Shown: positions 7,490 to 16,263 of the stretch, piece by piece | How the letters are laid out: each line of letters starts with the position of its first letter | Numbering within the stretch: position 1 is the stretch's first letter | Assembly: GCA_949288625.1 (NCBI GenBank) | Contig: CASEKZ010000033.1 | Span: 1-41,426 of the forward strand | Reading direction: 5' to 3' | Origin: an uncultured bacterium | GTDB taxonomy: Bacteria; Bacillota_I; Bacilli_A; RF39; UBA660 | Length of the DNA stretch: 41,426 nucleotides | The notes under the pieces: generated by a model | Seen by the model: only the letters and a program-made list of their open reading frames with translations | What the model was told of the DNA's origin: nothing | The model's database searches: none | Made by a program: the position numbers and the translations under genes

Positions 7490-7779
7490 TATTTAAATAA
7501 CCTTGATATAACAGAATCTTCTTTCTTTGCTTTTCCAACATCCAAATATGTAAAACCATCTATAATACCTTTTATCATAATGGTACCATCATACGTGTCA
7601 AGTTTTATTATCTCTAAATCCCTACCTTTTATTCCCAAGGGTCCAGTGCTAGTTTCAAGAAGAAATTCTTCGCTGTCAAAACTATCTATTTTAGTTATTC
7701 CACTTATTGTAATACTTTGTCTTTCAGTAATTGTTATATTGTGATTCATCAATGTCACTTTATCGTTGTCCTTATCCAT
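7489..7779 (-). CDS. yabP: Sporulation protein YabP
   Basis: The 96-residue protein contains the YabP-family core HNITITERQSITISGIT, DSFDSEEFLLETSTGPLGIKG and LDTYDGTIMIKGIIDGFTYL. The family also includes YqfC, and B. subtilis yabP mutants have spore-coat and cortex defects. I chose the ATG after AGGAGG (start MDKDNDK), because the long hydrophobic N-terminal extension of the open frame lies in a T-rich untranslated stretch. The stop overlaps the yabQ start. Its presence argues for a sporulation programme. Confidence 0.9.
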   Translation of the reverse strand: MDKDNDKVTLMNHNITITERQSITISGITKIDSFDSEEFLLETSTGPLGIKGRDLEIIKLDTYDGTIMIKGIIDGFTYLDVGKAKKEDSVISRLFK

Positions 7780-7831
7780 AAGTGCCTCCTGATAAAGTAT
7801 ATTAAAAAAAAAGAAAAATATGATAATTTGT

Positions 7832-8089
7832 TTATTCGGCTTTATTATAAGCCTCCTCAACAGCATCATCTATTTTCTTTCTTAGCTCTGCGTTAATAGG
7901 ATGAACATAATCCTTGTACTTACCATCTTGTAACTTCTTATTTGGCATTGCCGCAAAAATCTTTGTATTACCTTTAATAACTCTTATTCCGTTTACCTTT
8001 AAACAATTATCAAAAATTATTTCAGCATAACCGATCAATCTAGAATTATCATGACTTTCTTTTTTTACCAATACACTAGTTATTTCCAT
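7832..8089 (-). CDS. spoVG: Septation/sporulation regulator SpoVG
   Basis: This 85-residue protein shows the SpoVG hallmarks GYAEIIFDNCLKVNGIRVIKG and FAAMPNKK, then YVHPINAELRKKI. SpoVG is a small nucleic-acid-binding regulator, in Bacillus acting at the switch between normal and asymmetric septation and in Listeria and Staphylococcus as a global regulator. In B. subtilis it is transcribed by sigma-H. I do not see a clear sigma-H promoter here. It follows the surface-protein operon terminator and precedes yabP by about 50 bases. Confidence 0.95.
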   Translation of the reverse strand: MEITSVLVKKESHDNSRLIGYAEIIFDNCLKVNGIRVIKGNTKIFAAMPNKKLQDGKYKDYVHPINAELRKKIDDAVEEAYNKAE

Positions 8090-8139
8090 AAGATCACTCC
8101 CTTAGTTAATACTTACAATTTAATTTTAACACAATAATT

Positions 8140-8171
8140 AAAAAAATAGCAATTGATATTACTATTTTTTT
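8140..8171 (-). terminator. Terminator of the surface-protein operon
   Basis: Arms AAAAAAATAG and CTATTTTTTT (10 bp, 12-base interior) read on the minus strand, the first arm overlapping the stop codon at 8162. It ends the adhesin unit before spoVG. Confidence 0.7.
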
Positions 8172-10450
8172 ATTTTTTTTCTTAATATAATTACCACAAT
8201 AAGTAAAGCCGCAAGAGAAGAAATAATAACAACATAATTAGGAACTTTTCTTCCAGTAGTAATGGTAACCACTAACTCAGCTGATGCCCTACTTCCGTTT
8301 TGTAATACTTTTTGATCAATCATTTCTACTATATAATAATCATCCACTCCAGTATCTTTAATCGTAATAGTAGCATTTGAATCTTTATCCTCGATAAGTT
8401 CATATCCTTCAGGTGCTTCTTTTTCTACAACTCTATACTCTCCTGGTGGCAGTTTAGAAATACGAGCAATTCCCTTTTCTTCGCCTTCTTCAGAGCCATC
8501 TTTTGTAGTAATTATATATGTTGCTCCTTCATCCTCCTCAGTTAGGTTGGCATCGTAAGTATAATTACCTTCGCTAAGTTCTTTAAGCAAAACGTCTTTA
8601 TATACATTATTTACCCTCATCTGAAGAGAAAACTTACCACCTGCTAAAAATACACCATTCTCATTTTTCTTTTGAAATTCTAAACCTGTATATCCATTAG
8701 TAAGCGATATTGTTTTGTCAGAACCACAAACATTAATATTTCTATTTGGCTCCGATGGCAGCGTAAGTCCCTCAGGCGGCTTTGTTTCGGATATTGTATA
8801 ATTACAACTAGTTAATGCGTATACCTTAAGTCTTCCATTACAAGTTTTTAACTCTGTTGTTGCTCCTTCGGTATCATTATCTGCAAGTTCATAACGCCCT
8901 TGCGAAATTTCTTTAAAATATAAACTATTATCACCTTGTCTTATTTCAAACGTAGGACCAGTATAAGTATCAGTTCCACAACCATCATTTAAAACAGCAG
9001 AATTACCATTTTCATCAACAGTCATTTTTGTTAAATCAAAAACTTTTTTATCATTTGTAATCGTTATACTACCATAACTTGTAGATCCAGCAACATTTGA
9101 TGTAGAAACAGTTATAGCTCGTGGTGTTGTATCAAGTTCATAGCCTGCTGGTGCAACTGTCTCTTTAACATAATACGTTCCAGGTGCAGGAATTTCGTCA
9201 AAAGTTGCAACTCCGCTTGAATTAGTCGTTATAGTTCCAAGTACGTTAGTACATGAGCTGTTTGAACATATGTTAAACTTAGCTCCCGCTAGGTTTTCAC
9301 CCGTAGATACACCATCTATAGAAGCCTTTTTATTTATTTTTATTTGATAATAAGGTGTATATACTTTTATATATAAATCTCTTGTTGCTCCTCCAATAGA
9401 TAATACATCTTGAAGTTCGTTATCAATATAAACTTTAGTTCCATCTTCACCAACATCATTTTTATTATATACCATGATTCCAACTTTTTTTGCAGAATCT
9501 TCACTAATTGGTTTATCACTTGAAATAGTAATATAATTTGAACCAATAGTTACATCTAAATCAGATGTTAGTTTAACTCTCCAATACTGAAACTTAGTAT
9601 CATAAATTGTAAGTGTGTATTTTCCGGTTGCCGCATTCCATGATAAAGGAACAACGTTTTCAGAACCTCCTACTTTAAAGATTTTACCTCCGCTCGATTC
9701 TCCTGGGGATTTATAAAACGCGTTTTGTACCGCTGATACAATTCGATCATACTCGTTTTTCATAGCCGTTGTATCAACTGATGTACAATTATTCTTACCA
9801 TGAATAACATTATAAAAACTACAAGTAGGACCATATTCTGGCCATGTGTTATTAAAGCTTGCTCTTTCTCCGGTTACAACTTCCCAGATCATTCCTTGAG
9901 CCGCAAATATTTTATACGTACTTGATAATAAGCTAGTTTCATATTTTTTAGCAAGACCTTTTGCAATATTAGTCCAATTAGAATTATTATAATTGCCTTC
10001 TGCTATACCTCCTTGGCTTTCAGCAAACGTCATAATGTATGATATCAATATTCTTCTGTCATTATTTGTTCCCTGATCATTAGCAACAAATTGTTTACTG
10101 CTTCCATTTGTAGTAAAATAACCACCAGTATAATCAAGAAGCGAACTACCATTTGTTGCTACATATCCCCCAGTACTATTAATTGGAACTCCAGGTTCAA
10201 TACAGTAAGCATGCTTTCCATTAATCATATAAATTCCCGTATTTAAAGAATGAGTTCCTGTACTACCATTAATATTACCATTACTATCTTTTCCAATTTT
10301 CTTCATATTAAACGTAACGCCATCTGCATACGGGTGTGGATAAATTGCTCTTGTCTGAATTTTTTCAGCTTTTATATTACCACAAAACCCAAAGAAGGCT
10401 ACTAGTATTAAAGTAAATAAACTTACTTTTTTTATTATTTTATTACTCAT
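8162..10450 (-). CDS. Thioester-domain surface adhesin with SpaA-like repeats and C-terminal membrane anchor
   Basis: 762 residues. A signal peptide (hydrophobic residues 10-24) leads into a thioester domain with HAYCIEPG (Cys83) and AAQGMIWEVVTG (Gln185), the Cys-Gln pair that forms the internal thioester used for covalent host binding in Gram-positive adhesins. About three SpaA/Cna-B-like beta domains follow, each ending in a version of the Glu-containing motif: YYVKETVAPAGYEL near 448, YTISETKPPEGL, and YRVVEKEAPEGYEL. These should form Lys-Asn isopeptide bonds. The C-terminus is one membrane helix plus KKKIKK-type basic tail, with no LPXTG motif. The start (ATG after GGTG) overlaps the stop of the upstream gene by eight bases. 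Adhesion is inferred from domains. Confidence 0.88.
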   Translation of the reverse strand: MSNKIIKKVSLFTLILVAFFGFCGNIKAEKIQTRAIYPHPYADGVTFNMKKIGKDSNGNINGSTGTHSLNTGIYMINGKHAYCIEPGVPINSTGGYVATNGSSLLDYTGGYFTTNGSSKQFVANDQGTNNDRRILISYIMTFAESQGGIAEGNYNNSNWTNIAKGLAKKYETSLLSSTYKIFAAQGMIWEVVTGERASFNNTWPEYGPTCSFYNVIHGKNNCTSVDTTAMKNEYDRIVSAVQNAFYKSPGESSGGKIFKVGGSENVVPLSWNAATGKYTLTIYDTKFQYWRVKLTSDLDVTIGSNYITISSDKPISEDSAKKVGIMVYNKNDVGEDGTKVYIDNELQDVLSIGGATRDLYIKVYTPYYQIKINKKASIDGVSTGENLAGAKFNICSNSSCTNVLGTITTNSSGVATFDEIPAPGTYYVKETVAPAGYELDTTPRAITVSTSNVAGSTSYGSITITNDKKVFDLTKMTVDENGNSAVLNDGCGTDTYTGPTFEIRQGDNSLYFKEISQGRYELADNDTEGATTELKTCNGRLKVYALTSCNYTISETKPPEGLTLPSEPNRNINVCGSDKTISLTNGYTGLEFQKKNENGVFLAGGKFSLQMRVNNVYKDVLLKELSEGNYTYDANLTEEDEGATYIITTKDGSEEGEEKGIARISKLPPGEYRVVEKEAPEGYELIEDKDSNATITIKDTGVDDYYIVEMIDQKVLQNGSRASAELVVTITTGRKVPNYVVIISSLAALLIVVIILRKKIKK

Positions 10451-13400
10451 TACCATCACCTTCTTCTAGTTTACTTCCACCTACAACCAGGATTTGCAAA
10501 TCTTCGTCTTCTACTTCAGCATAATTAACGAAAGACCCGGCCTCTTTTCTTATGATATCAAACGCAATCGTAAGGTACTTCTTTTCACCTGATGCAACAA
10601 GTTCGTCAAACAAAGTATCGTTTTCTAAATAACCATAATCAGTCATTACCCATCCTGCGTTTTCTTCATAATCAGGATTAAATTGCATGCCGTCTGGAAC
10701 ATAATCTTTTACTGCATAAATATATCCTGGATAATATCCTGTGTTTTCTAATTCAATTGTATAAACAACTTTTATACTTAAATTACTAATATCTTTTACA
10801 TCGAGCTTTGCTAATGTAGCGTTACCATATTCCTTTATTGTTGAAACACCTAAGTTATTAGTTGTTATAGCTCTCGTAACGTATTTTCTAACTTTTACAG
10901 AGTATTCTTTTCTTAATGCTAAACCAAGATTAATATCTCTAATAGCCCTAGTGTTTTCGGTAATTACTATGTCATCAGTTCTAACTACAGAACTTGGTGT
11001 AGCAGGTTCTTTAGGAACATCTTCGGTATCATCACAATCATCACCCTCACATGGCTTTTGTTCATCGTTTTGCAAAGTATCATCTTTATTATTATTTTCA
11101 TTTTCTTCGGTTTGGCTAGAATTGCCTTCTTCTGATGAATTTTCATCAGAAGAACCATCATCATCCAACACCTCATCTCCTGTTGATCTAAACGATGAAG
11201 TATTCGACCTGTCAGCGCTTACTTGATATGGTGATACGCCGTATTTAGCAGTATTATATTCTGCTACTACATAATAAGTACCTGGTTCTAAATCGGTTAA
11301 ACGATACTCTCCTTTTTCATCTGATGTGGTTGTTTTTATAAGTTCATCACTTTCGGAATCATATAGTTTTAACGTTACACCAGAAACCTTCTTTTCGGTT
11401 GAATCCATAATACCATTTGCATCAAAGTCTTCCCAAACCGTACCGGTTATTTGCTTACTTATTACTTCAACCCTTAATCTCTTTGAATTAGCAACTCTTC
11501 TTGTTGCTTGATTCTGCTCAGTAGGCGTACTATCCATAATTAAGTATGAATTAATAAAATATGTATCTCCAGTTTTATTAGCTATTGGAGTTATAGTCAT
11601 ACTTTGATTATAAACTTGTGCTTTTTCTAAACTTATTCCATTTACTCTAATAGCAGTTACTCCTAAATAATCACTATCTGCATAATTGCTACAATCTTCC
11701 CACGTGATTTCTTGACCAGAAATTAATCTGTCATTATCTGCTATTAACGTTGGCAAACTAGTAGTACATAACGCACCTTGAGGTAAATTAGAGATTGTAT
11801 AAGTTCCAGTGTAAGAAGTTTTATTACTTACATCATTATAAGGAAGTAACGTTACAATATCTAGGTTTGATCTTGTTATGTTACTATTGTTATATAGTGC
11901 CGTATTAACATCAAAACTTGTTTCCTTGGCAATTGCCGTATTTGGTGTATATAGTGCATGTGCTACTATCTCGTTATTTTGATACGTTATTGTTCTTGTT
12001 GTTGTTCTTGCAGCAACTGAAGAAGCATCTGAAATTTCAGAAGTTGATTCAGCTTGAATTAAAACGCTTACGGTTTTCTTTGCACCTGACTGAATGTTTA
12101 TATCATAACTTACATTAAAGTAAATTGGATCAATCCACTCATTAACACTTTTATCCTTTAATACGTAAGTTAACTTTTTACCTCCAGCACTTACCGTTGG
12201 AATATCATAGTTCTCATTATAAACATAATTTAAACCATCAGGTAAAGTAACTTCTATCGTAATGTTTTTTAACTTATTAATACTAGCAACATTGGTATTT
12301 ACGCTTTGAGCAGGCAAACTAACAGTTGGATATATTGCCCATGTAGAACTACTAGTGTTTGCCCCATTTATTATTATATCTTGTTCACTTCCATCAACAA
12401 ATACGCTTGTCCTTGCTTTAAAAGCTGTTATACCAACGGAAGATGAACCAGAAACATCTTTTGTTGTTAAAGAATCATTTTCTTTTTCATCATACGTAGA
12501 CGTAGAAGTCATAGTAACGATTCCAGCATGATTTCCAACATTCGTTATTAATCTTAATCTAAAATCCACTTCTGTTCCTGGTGCAACATCCGTAATTGTA
12601 TATGTCACGTATGCTAATTTTAAATCAGAATTTTCAGCTAACGCTTCATTTAATTCATTAAAGCTATTATATGAAGTAGTATCACCCTCACATGCATCAC
12701 CTTTAGAATTAATTTTACAAGCATAATATTTAACTGTAATTTCTTTATCCTTTAATTTGTCATTATTACTATTTATATAATATGGCTCAGTATCTTCAAG
12801 CTCACTACTATATTCTGTCATTGTAAATGGTGAGGCCGGATTATTGGTTGATGTTCCTAATCCAACAGGTATGGTTGTAGTTAACGTTCCTATGTTATCA
12901 TCACCATCAGCAGAATAATAAAATACTGATCTTAATATAACTTCTTCACCATATGCCAGCATATCATTATTGGATAAAGGTGTTAAAGCACCAGAAGAAT
13001 CAAGTGTGTTGAAAGTTAACGTATTAGTTTTAGTACCAACAGAATGATTTGGATTTGTAACTGGATCTGATGAAACAGGTGCTGAATCTGTACCTTTAAT
13101 GCTAGCTTTTAAAGTTACTAAGATATCTTGTGTAATTTCTTTAGGTCTTTCTGATTTTGCTGTTACAAAATAAGAACCTAACGCAGCAAAATTATTATCA
13201 TAAAAGTTTATTGTGCCATCTGATTTAATTCCAGTAATTTTAACTAAATATTTTGTTTGAATATTAACCATATTACTAGTTTGAATTACATAACCATCAG
13301 CAGTTACGGTATATACTGCTTTATACGTACCAGCTTTATTTTTATTAACGCTAGTTTCTTTATTAGTAATAGGATTATAATATGTTACTTTACAACTAGA

Positions 13401-15152
13401 ATTTTCGTTACATTCCTTATCTTCACCATTAATATTAACTATTGGATTACCAAAAGTTCCATCAGAAACAGCAGAAATTGTTCTTGCGATTAACGTTCCT
13501 GCCTTAGTGTAAGAATAATTATCAACCACCATAACAACTCTTGTGAAAGTAATTACTTGTGGCTCAGGTTCGTTTTCTTCTGAAGTTTCTTCTTCCGTAT
13601 TTGAACCATCTGCTTTTGAATCCGGATTTTCTTCATCAACATCAGGTTCTTGCGAAGTTTGCGTATCCACAACCGTATACGTTACTTTATATGTGCCAGG
13701 TTCTTTCGTATTAATTTCCGGTATTTCTTCATCATCTTTAGTAATAACTATGTCATAATTATAAAAGTTTTCTCCATCCTTTAATAGTCCTTGTTCATTA
13801 TATTTAGAATTCGTTTTTAAAATAATATTTTTATTACCTTTTAAAGAATATGAAGAGTCATTTAAAGTTTGTGTTTCTTTATCGGTAACATTAACGTTTC
13901 TTATTAAAGTTGTTTTGCTATCGTTTTCACCCGCATACTCATATGTTATCGTGTATTTACCAACGCTTTTTGTAATATCATTTTGTGCAACCGAAACACC
14001 ATTTTCGTTAGTAATTATCCTTGTGCATCCATTTCTAGTAGAATTTGTAGTACAAATCACATCACCATTTTCGGTTAGTGATACACCATACTCATAATAA
14101 GTATCTCCAACCTGTAACTGTATTTCTTTTTCACCAATTAAGTATAAATCAGGATTGTTAGTTTCTACGTTAGAGCCGCTAACTCCTTCTGCCGACTTTT
14201 CTAGCGAATTAAAAGTACCAGAGTTATATACCGAATATTGCATATAATCCTTAATGTAATGTGGCATAGAAGGAAGTAAATTAGAACTTTTATTATATAA
14301 ACCAAAATATTTTTTGTTTTCCGCTCCAGACATTAACTCTATCTGAACGTCGTTACCATTTATCTCTTGTGTTGCTTCTAAAACTAAGTCTACGTTAGGA
14401 TCAAAATATAAACCTTCTAAACTATTTCCACTAGTTAAGTTGGATTTATCAATTCCAATCAAAATACCAAAAGGTGCTAACCTACCATCAACATAATCTT
14501 GTGATTTATACGCGGTACCAGAAACAAGCTTTGCCTTTAAATCAACTTTTTTACTTTCAACCGTGATACTTTTTGTGCCTATACCAGTGAACTCAGATGC
14601 AGTTGATTCTTTTATTTCTATTTTCGTTTCAATATTAGTACCATTAGGCACGTTATTTACCTTTAAATATAACTGCTTATTATTAGGCTCACCAACTTGT
14701 GTTTGATAAATCGTTGCGTATAACGTTCTGTTATCATCATCTAACGTATACGTTGCTTCCGTATCTTGTATTACCCATTCGGCATCAATTCCCTCATTAA
14801 AAGTGGCCTTAATAATAACTTGATCACGGGTAACAATTTGATCAGATGGCAAATCCGCTACCGCCAACTTGTAAGATATATCATATACTATCGTACTAAA
14901 ACTTTTAATGGTAGTAACTTCTTCACTACTAGAAACGCTTTTTTGCTGCACTGATGCTGTAACAGAAACCCTTCCCGCATACTCATCAGAATTGGTAGCA
15001 AAAACTATAAGGGCAACTATACTAGACATTAAAAAAATACCAATAAACGCTGATATATACTTATGTTCTTTAGCAAAGTTAGTTAATCTTATTCTTTGTA
15101 TAATAAACCAATCTTTTATTTTGCTTTTAAAATTAGATTTTGTCATATTCAT
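10443..15152 (-). CDS. Very large multidomain surface protein (Ig-like, SdrD B-like, DUF11-like domains)
   Basis: 1569 residues, the largest gene here. After a basic start comes one hydrophobic segment (about residues 37-56, FIGIFLMSSIVALIVFATNS), either a signal peptide or an N-terminal membrane anchor. Two DUF5011/Ig-like modules follow (about 333-430 and 431-550, with an acidic Glu/Ser-rich insert), then long beta-rich repeats. An SdrD B-like domain (about 1233-1315: GTVWEDFDANGIMD, GEYRLTDLEPGTYYVV) and an acidic Asp/Glu/Asn/Ser linker come next. A DUF11-like domain is last (about 1415-1560: IELENTGYYPGY, YVPDGMQF). There is no C-terminal anchor or LPXTG. The start follows GGGAGGT. It is coupled to the thioester adhesin, so the two may form one surface structure (inference). 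A TATAAT at 15186-15181 may be its -10. Confidence 0.85.
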   Translation of the reverse strand: MNMTKSNFKSKIKDWFIIQRIRLTNFAKEHKYISAFIGIFLMSSIVALIVFATNSDEYAGRVSVTASVQQKSVSSSEEVTTIKSFSTIVYDISYKLAVADLPSDQIVTRDQVIIKATFNEGIDAEWVIQDTEATYTLDDDNRTLYATIYQTQVGEPNNKQLYLKVNNVPNGTNIETKIEIKESTASEFTGIGTKSITVESKKVDLKAKLVSGTAYKSQDYVDGRLAPFGILIGIDKSNLTSGNSLEGLYFDPNVDLVLEATQEINGNDVQIELMSGAENKKYFGLYNKSSNLLPSMPHYIKDYMQYSVYNSGTFNSLEKSAEGVSGSNVETNNPDLYLIGEKEIQLQVGDTYYEYGVSLTENGDVICTTNSTRNGCTRIITNENGVSVAQNDITKSVGKYTITYEYAGENDSKTTLIRNVNVTDKETQTLNDSSYSLKGNKNIILKTNSKYNEQGLLKDGENFYNYDIVITKDDEEIPEINTKEPGTYKVTYTVVDTQTSQEPDVDEENPDSKADGSNTEEETSEENEPEPQVITFTRVVMVVDNYSYTKAGTLIARTISAVSDGTFGNPIVNINGEDKECNENSSCKVTYYNPITNKETSVNKNKAGTYKAVYTVTADGYVIQTSNMVNIQTKYLVKITGIKSDGTINFYDNNFAALGSYFVTAKSERPKEITQDILVTLKASIKGTDSAPVSSDPVTNPNHSVGTKTNTLTFNTLDSSGALTPLSNNDMLAYGEEVILRSVFYYSADGDDNIGTLTTTIPVGLGTSTNNPASPFTMTEYSSELEDTEPYYINSNNDKLKDKEITVKYYACKINSKGDACEGDTTSYNSFNELNEALAENSDLKLAYVTYTITDVAPGTEVDFRLRLITNVGNHAGIVTMTSTSTYDEKENDSLTTKDVSGSSSVGITAFKARTSVFVDGSEQDIIINGANTSSSTWAIYPTVSLPAQSVNTNVASINKLKNITIEVTLPDGLNYVYNENYDIPTVSAGGKKLTYVLKDKSVNEWIDPIYFNVSYDINIQSGAKKTVSVLIQAESTSEISDASSVAARTTTRTITYQNNEIVAHALYTPNTAIAKETSFDVNTALYNNSNITRSNLDIVTLLPYNDVSNKTSYTGTYTISNLPQGALCTTSLPTLIADNDRLISGQEITWEDCSNYADSDYLGVTAIRVNGISLEKAQVYNQSMTITPIANKTGDTYFINSYLIMDSTPTEQNQATRRVANSKRLRVEVISKQITGTVWEDFDANGIMDSTEKKVSGVTLKLYDSESDELIKTTTSDEKGEYRLTDLEPGTYYVVAEYNTAKYGVSPYQVSADRSNTSSFRSTGDEVLDDDGSSDENSSEEGNSSQTEENENNNKDDTLQNDEQKPCEGDDCDDTEDVPKEPATPSSVVRTDDIVITENTRAIRDINLGLALRKEYSVKVRKYVTRAITTNNLGVSTIKEYGNATLAKLDVKDISNLSIKVVYTIELENTGYYPGYIYAVKDYVPDGMQFNPDYEENAGWVMTDYGYLENDTLFDELVASGEKKYLTIAFDIIRKEAGSFVNYAEVEDEDLQILVVGGSKLEEGDGNE

Positions 15153-15225
15153 AGTATAGACCTCCCATTCTAGCTTATACATTATAATTTAACCATAAAT
15201 AAGAAGAAAAATCAACAATCACAAC

Positions 15226-15251
15226 AAAAAAAGTCCATGCATCATGAACTT
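15226..15251 (-). terminator. Terminator after veg
   Basis: AAGTTCATG pairs with CATGGACTT (one G-T pair, loop ATG), followed by seven Ts on the minus strand. It overlaps the last codons of veg and isolates the adhesin operon from upstream transcription. Confidence 0.8.
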
Positions 15252-15448
15252 ATAACAACAGCGTTTATTAAAACATCAGAATAACCAAAACTTTTTATAT
15301 CCGTACTGGTTTTAAGCGTCCAGACGTTTTTGTAAGTATTTAAGATTATTCCTTCATATACCTCGCTTTTATTTCTTCCAACATCAACGTATATTTTTAC
15401 CTTTTTCCCTTTAAAACCTGCCACTTTATTTCTTATTTCATTTATCAA
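15242..15448 (-). CDS. veg: Veg protein
   Basis: A 68-residue protein of the Veg family (DUF1021), recognisable by its Gly-Arg-Asn/Lys...Glu-Gly core (VDVGRNKSEVYEGIILNTY) and the final YSDVLINAVVI strand. It forms a small Sm-like/SH3 beta barrel by family knowledge. In B. subtilis Veg stimulates biofilm matrix expression and veg follows yabG, as here. The start MINEIRNKVAGFKGKKVKI fits family length, slightly short. The terminator starts inside the gene end. Confidence 0.88.
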   Translation of the reverse strand: MINEIRNKVAGFKGKKVKIYVDVGRNKSEVYEGIILNTYKNVWTLKTSTDIKSFGYSDVLINAVVISS

Positions 15449-15463
15449 ATAATCACTCCCATC

Positions 15464-16210
15464 TTACCTAGGATACCCAATTGTCATAACTCCTCTTGTA
15501 TTAACTCCGCCAATTCCATCTTTTCCGTTACTTGTTTTTTCTAAAAGATTAAGTAAATCAACGTTTTTATTCTTATCAAACAAACTAAGCGATAAAGCTA
15601 TAATTGCCGGATCTAGTGCATGAATGTTCATCTTTTTAGGACTTGATGCAAAATTAGCGCCAGCTTTTATAAGACTCTCATAATCCGACTGACAAGCACC
15701 AGCTATTATAATTAATTTATCATAATCCCTTTGGTACTTACGACATACTTTAACAGCATCCACAAAATATTTAGAATTCTTTTTCACTTGAGAATCATGT
15801 CCGGTTATAACCACGATGTCTGGATTAATATCTTCCATGTATTTTTCAATGTTTTCTGCCATCTTATCTTCTGGTGAGAAAACACCATAGGCAAGTACGT
15901 TGCCTTTTTTATAAAAATCTAAACACCTACTCAAATACTCTCTATCACCATCTACATGAAGTATTTTTCCAGGAATATAAAAATAATCACTTCTTTCAAA
16001 GTCTCTTATGGTATCTAATTTTTCATAAAACACACGATCATCTTCACTATCTTTAGTTTCTATTAAAACCAAATCATCAATACTACTATCCGCGCATAGC
16101 CTTACGTTTACTCCTTTTAAATAAACAGTGTTATCTACTATTTTTTCTATTTTAAAAATAACATCATTATTATGTGATATTCTTGTAACTAAATCTCCAA
16201 CTTTTAACAA
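15464..16210 (-). CDS. yabG: Sporulation-specific cysteine protease YabG
   Basis: 248 residues. It begins with the KVGDLVTRIS barrel segment and contains GDREYLSRCLDFYKK, PDIVVITGHDSQ, YFVDAVKVCRKY, IIIAGACQSDYESLIKAGAN and SSPKKMNIHALDP, all YabG signatures. YabG processes spore-coat proteins, and in Clostridioides also spore-germination proteins. The Cys in GACQS and the His in TGHD are the likely catalytic residues. I chose the TTG at 16210 (five bases after GGGTGA), because the ATG six bases earlier overlaps that site and the family starts right before the VGD motif. Gene order rsmA-yabG-veg matches B. subtilis. Confidence 0.93.
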   Translation of the reverse strand: MLKVGDLVTRISHNNDVIFKIEKIVDNTVYLKGVNVRLCADSSIDDLVLIETKDSEDDRVFYEKLDTIRDFERSDYFYIPGKILHVDGDREYLSRCLDFYKKGNVLAYGVFSPEDKMAENIEKYMEDINPDIVVITGHDSQVKKNSKYFVDAVKVCRKYQRDYDKLIIIAGACQSDYESLIKAGANFASSPKKMNIHALDPAIIALSLSLFDKNKNVDLLNLLEKTSNGKDGIGGVNTRGVMTIGYPR

Positions 16211-16238
16211 TATCATCACCCAATAAAATATATGCATT

Positions 16239-16263
16239 AAAAAAACTAAACATGATTGTTTAG
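16239..16263 (-). terminator. Terminator after rsmA
   Basis: Arms CTAAACA and TGTTTAG (7 bp, 4-base loop) followed by seven Ts on the minus strand. The first arm overlaps the rsmA stop codon. yabG follows within 30 bases and would need read-through or its own promoter. Confidence 0.8.

Noticed and set aside
10951..11226. A 91-codon plus-strand frame inside the large surface protein, and a 63-codon frame on the minus strand in the same place.
   Set aside because: They are shadows of an Asp/Glu/Ser/Asn-rich repetitive coding stretch, with no ribosome site and no recognisable protein motif.
11696..11706. A CACGTG core resembling parS inside the large surface protein gene.
   Set aside because: The flanking bases do not match TGTT and AACA arms; other CACGTG occurrences (about 20446, 32491) also fail.
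8162..15152. The surface-protein region as a prophage or transposon.
   Set aside because: No integrase, transposase, tRNA target or flanking repeats are visible, and the neighbours veg and spoVG are intact.
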